Positions 5,637 to 6,273 of a stretch of 6,273 bases of DNA are shown here, piece after piece. The stretch spans positions 1 through 6,273 of the forward strand of contig JAIEBL010000157.1 of NCBI GenBank assembly GCA_029069015.1, given 5' to 3'. Position 1 is the stretch's first letter; each line of letters opens with the position of its first letter. The translations under genes and the position numbers were made by a program. This DNA is from Clostridiales bacterium. Its GTDB lineage: Bacteria; Bacillota; Clostridia; Christensenellales; Pumilibacteraceae. The notes under the pieces are model-generated. The model was given only the letters and a program-made list of their open reading frames with translations, was not told the origin of the DNA and made no database searches.

Positions 5637-6273
5637 TTACGGTGCAACGGCAATCAGCCCCTTCGTTTCGGCGTAGGTGTCGGTACGGATTTTTTCCTCT
5701 TTGATGAATTGCCCGCTCAGCGTGAAATAGCGCAAAAAGCTTTCGCTCGTCACCTTGGCGTGCCCGTAGGAAACGCGGACGCGCGTCCCCGCAGGCGCAT
5801 CGCCCACGTATTTTCTCTCCTTATCCACTTCCTCGCGGTCGGCAGGAACGGACGCATGGGTGATTTCGCGCGATACGGCTTTGATCGTATACGGCAGAAC
5901 GTGTCCGTAGAAGGTGACGACGGCGACGGATTCGTCACTGTCCGTTTCCGCCGCAATGAACACGGGCGTATCGAAAGGGTTCACAAAGCAGAGATCGCTC
6001 GTGGATGAATTGACCATCGCATCGAGCGAGGGCGGCACGTACGAAGGCTGGATCGTGTGCCCGCGTACCGCCGTCACACGCATACCCGCAAGGAGTGCGG
6101 CGTTATAGAGCGTCGTGGAAACCTGACACACGCCGCCGCCAATGCCTTCGGTGTACTCGCCGCCCACAATGATTTTGGCAGTCTTGAACCCGTTTGCTTC
6201 GCTGCGCGCACCCACCCGCTCGTTAAACGAAAACGATTCGCCGGGGAGCACGACCGCACCGTTGAGTTTTTTC
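5637..6273 (-). CDS. VanW-domain protein (YoaR-like), N-terminus cut by window edge
   Basis: C-terminal 211 residues of a VanW-family protein, usually an exported or membrane-anchored cell-envelope protein of Bacillota whose biochemical role is not established. The visible part opens with KKLNGAVVLPGESFSFNERVG, matching the family's NGxxxxPGExFSFNxxxG (about residues 4-21). It then has GGEYTEGIGGGVCQVSTTLYNA (38-58), the most conserved motif, and RGHTIQPSYVPPSLDAMV (70-87), followed by DLCFVN (93-98). The remaining ~90 residues (from about 120) are beta-rich by appearance and may be a G5-like or other envelope module, which I cannot assign firmly. It ends in TAA at 5639-5637. The missing N-terminus would normally carry the signal or membrane anchor and a peptidoglycan-binding-like region. 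Family assignment is secure. Confidence 0.93.
   Translation of the reverse strand, partial: KKLNGAVVLPGESFSFNERVGARSEANGFKTAKIIVGGEYTEGIGGGVCQVSTTLYNAALLAGMRVTAVRGHTIQPSYVPPSLDAMVNSSTSDLCFVNPFDTPVFIAAETDSDESVAVVTFYGHVLPYTIKAVSREITHASVPADREEVDKERKYVGDAPAGTRVRVSYGHAKVTSESFLRYFTLSGQFIKEEKIRTDTYAETKGLIAVAP

Overview
All seven genes in this window lie on the minus strand, so the biological order runs from high to low coordinates. The gene set suggests an uncultured low-to-mid-GC Bacillota of the clostridial type: a VanW/YoaR-like protein, an HTH-containing BirA, BioY, an Lgt with a long acidic tail, a Firmicutes-type nicotinate phosphoribosyltransferase, strong AGGAGG-like ribosome sites about 9 nt from starts, and TTGACA/TATAAT promoters. 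The lineage is an inference; no rRNA or other marker gene is present.

Layout in transcription order. (1) 6273-5637: C-terminal part of a VanW-domain protein, running off the right edge. (2) 5546-4785: a 253-aa protein I cannot name, starting at a GTG behind a strong ribosome site. (3) 4752-4691: a regulatory block holding a perfect 12-bp inverted repeat that fits the BirA operator pattern TTGTnAACC-N14-GGTTnACAA. It is followed by a T-tract and overlaps the -35 box of a promoter whose predicted start is the A of the birA ATG. (4) 4690-3770: birA, the bifunctional biotin-protein ligase/repressor. (5) 3758-3129: bioY, the biotin transporter S component, interrupted by an in-frame TAG at 3281-3279; the missing last 49 residues follow in the same frame. 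(6) 3053-1815: lgt, prolipoprotein diacylglyceryl transferase, with its own TTGACA/TATAAT promoter that is also predicted to give a leaderless mRNA. (7) 1818-1279: a six-helix membrane protein overlapping lgt by ATGA. (8) 1225-1: nicotinate phosphoribosyltransferase, lacking its C-terminus at the left edge.

Two transcription units stand out. birA-bioY looks like a self-contained biotin circuit: BirA charged with biotinyl-AMP would bind the palindrome and shut off both its own gene and the importer. The second unit is lgt, the membrane protein and probably pncB, driven from the lgt promoter. The most notable observations are the autoregulatory BirA site, which may also terminate the upstream gene; the two promoters with identical geometry (18-bp spacer, 6 nt from -10 to ATG, no ribosome site); and the amber codon inside bioY. 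I see no mobile element, CRISPR array, tRNA or rRNA, and no gene-free stretch longer than about 100 bases.
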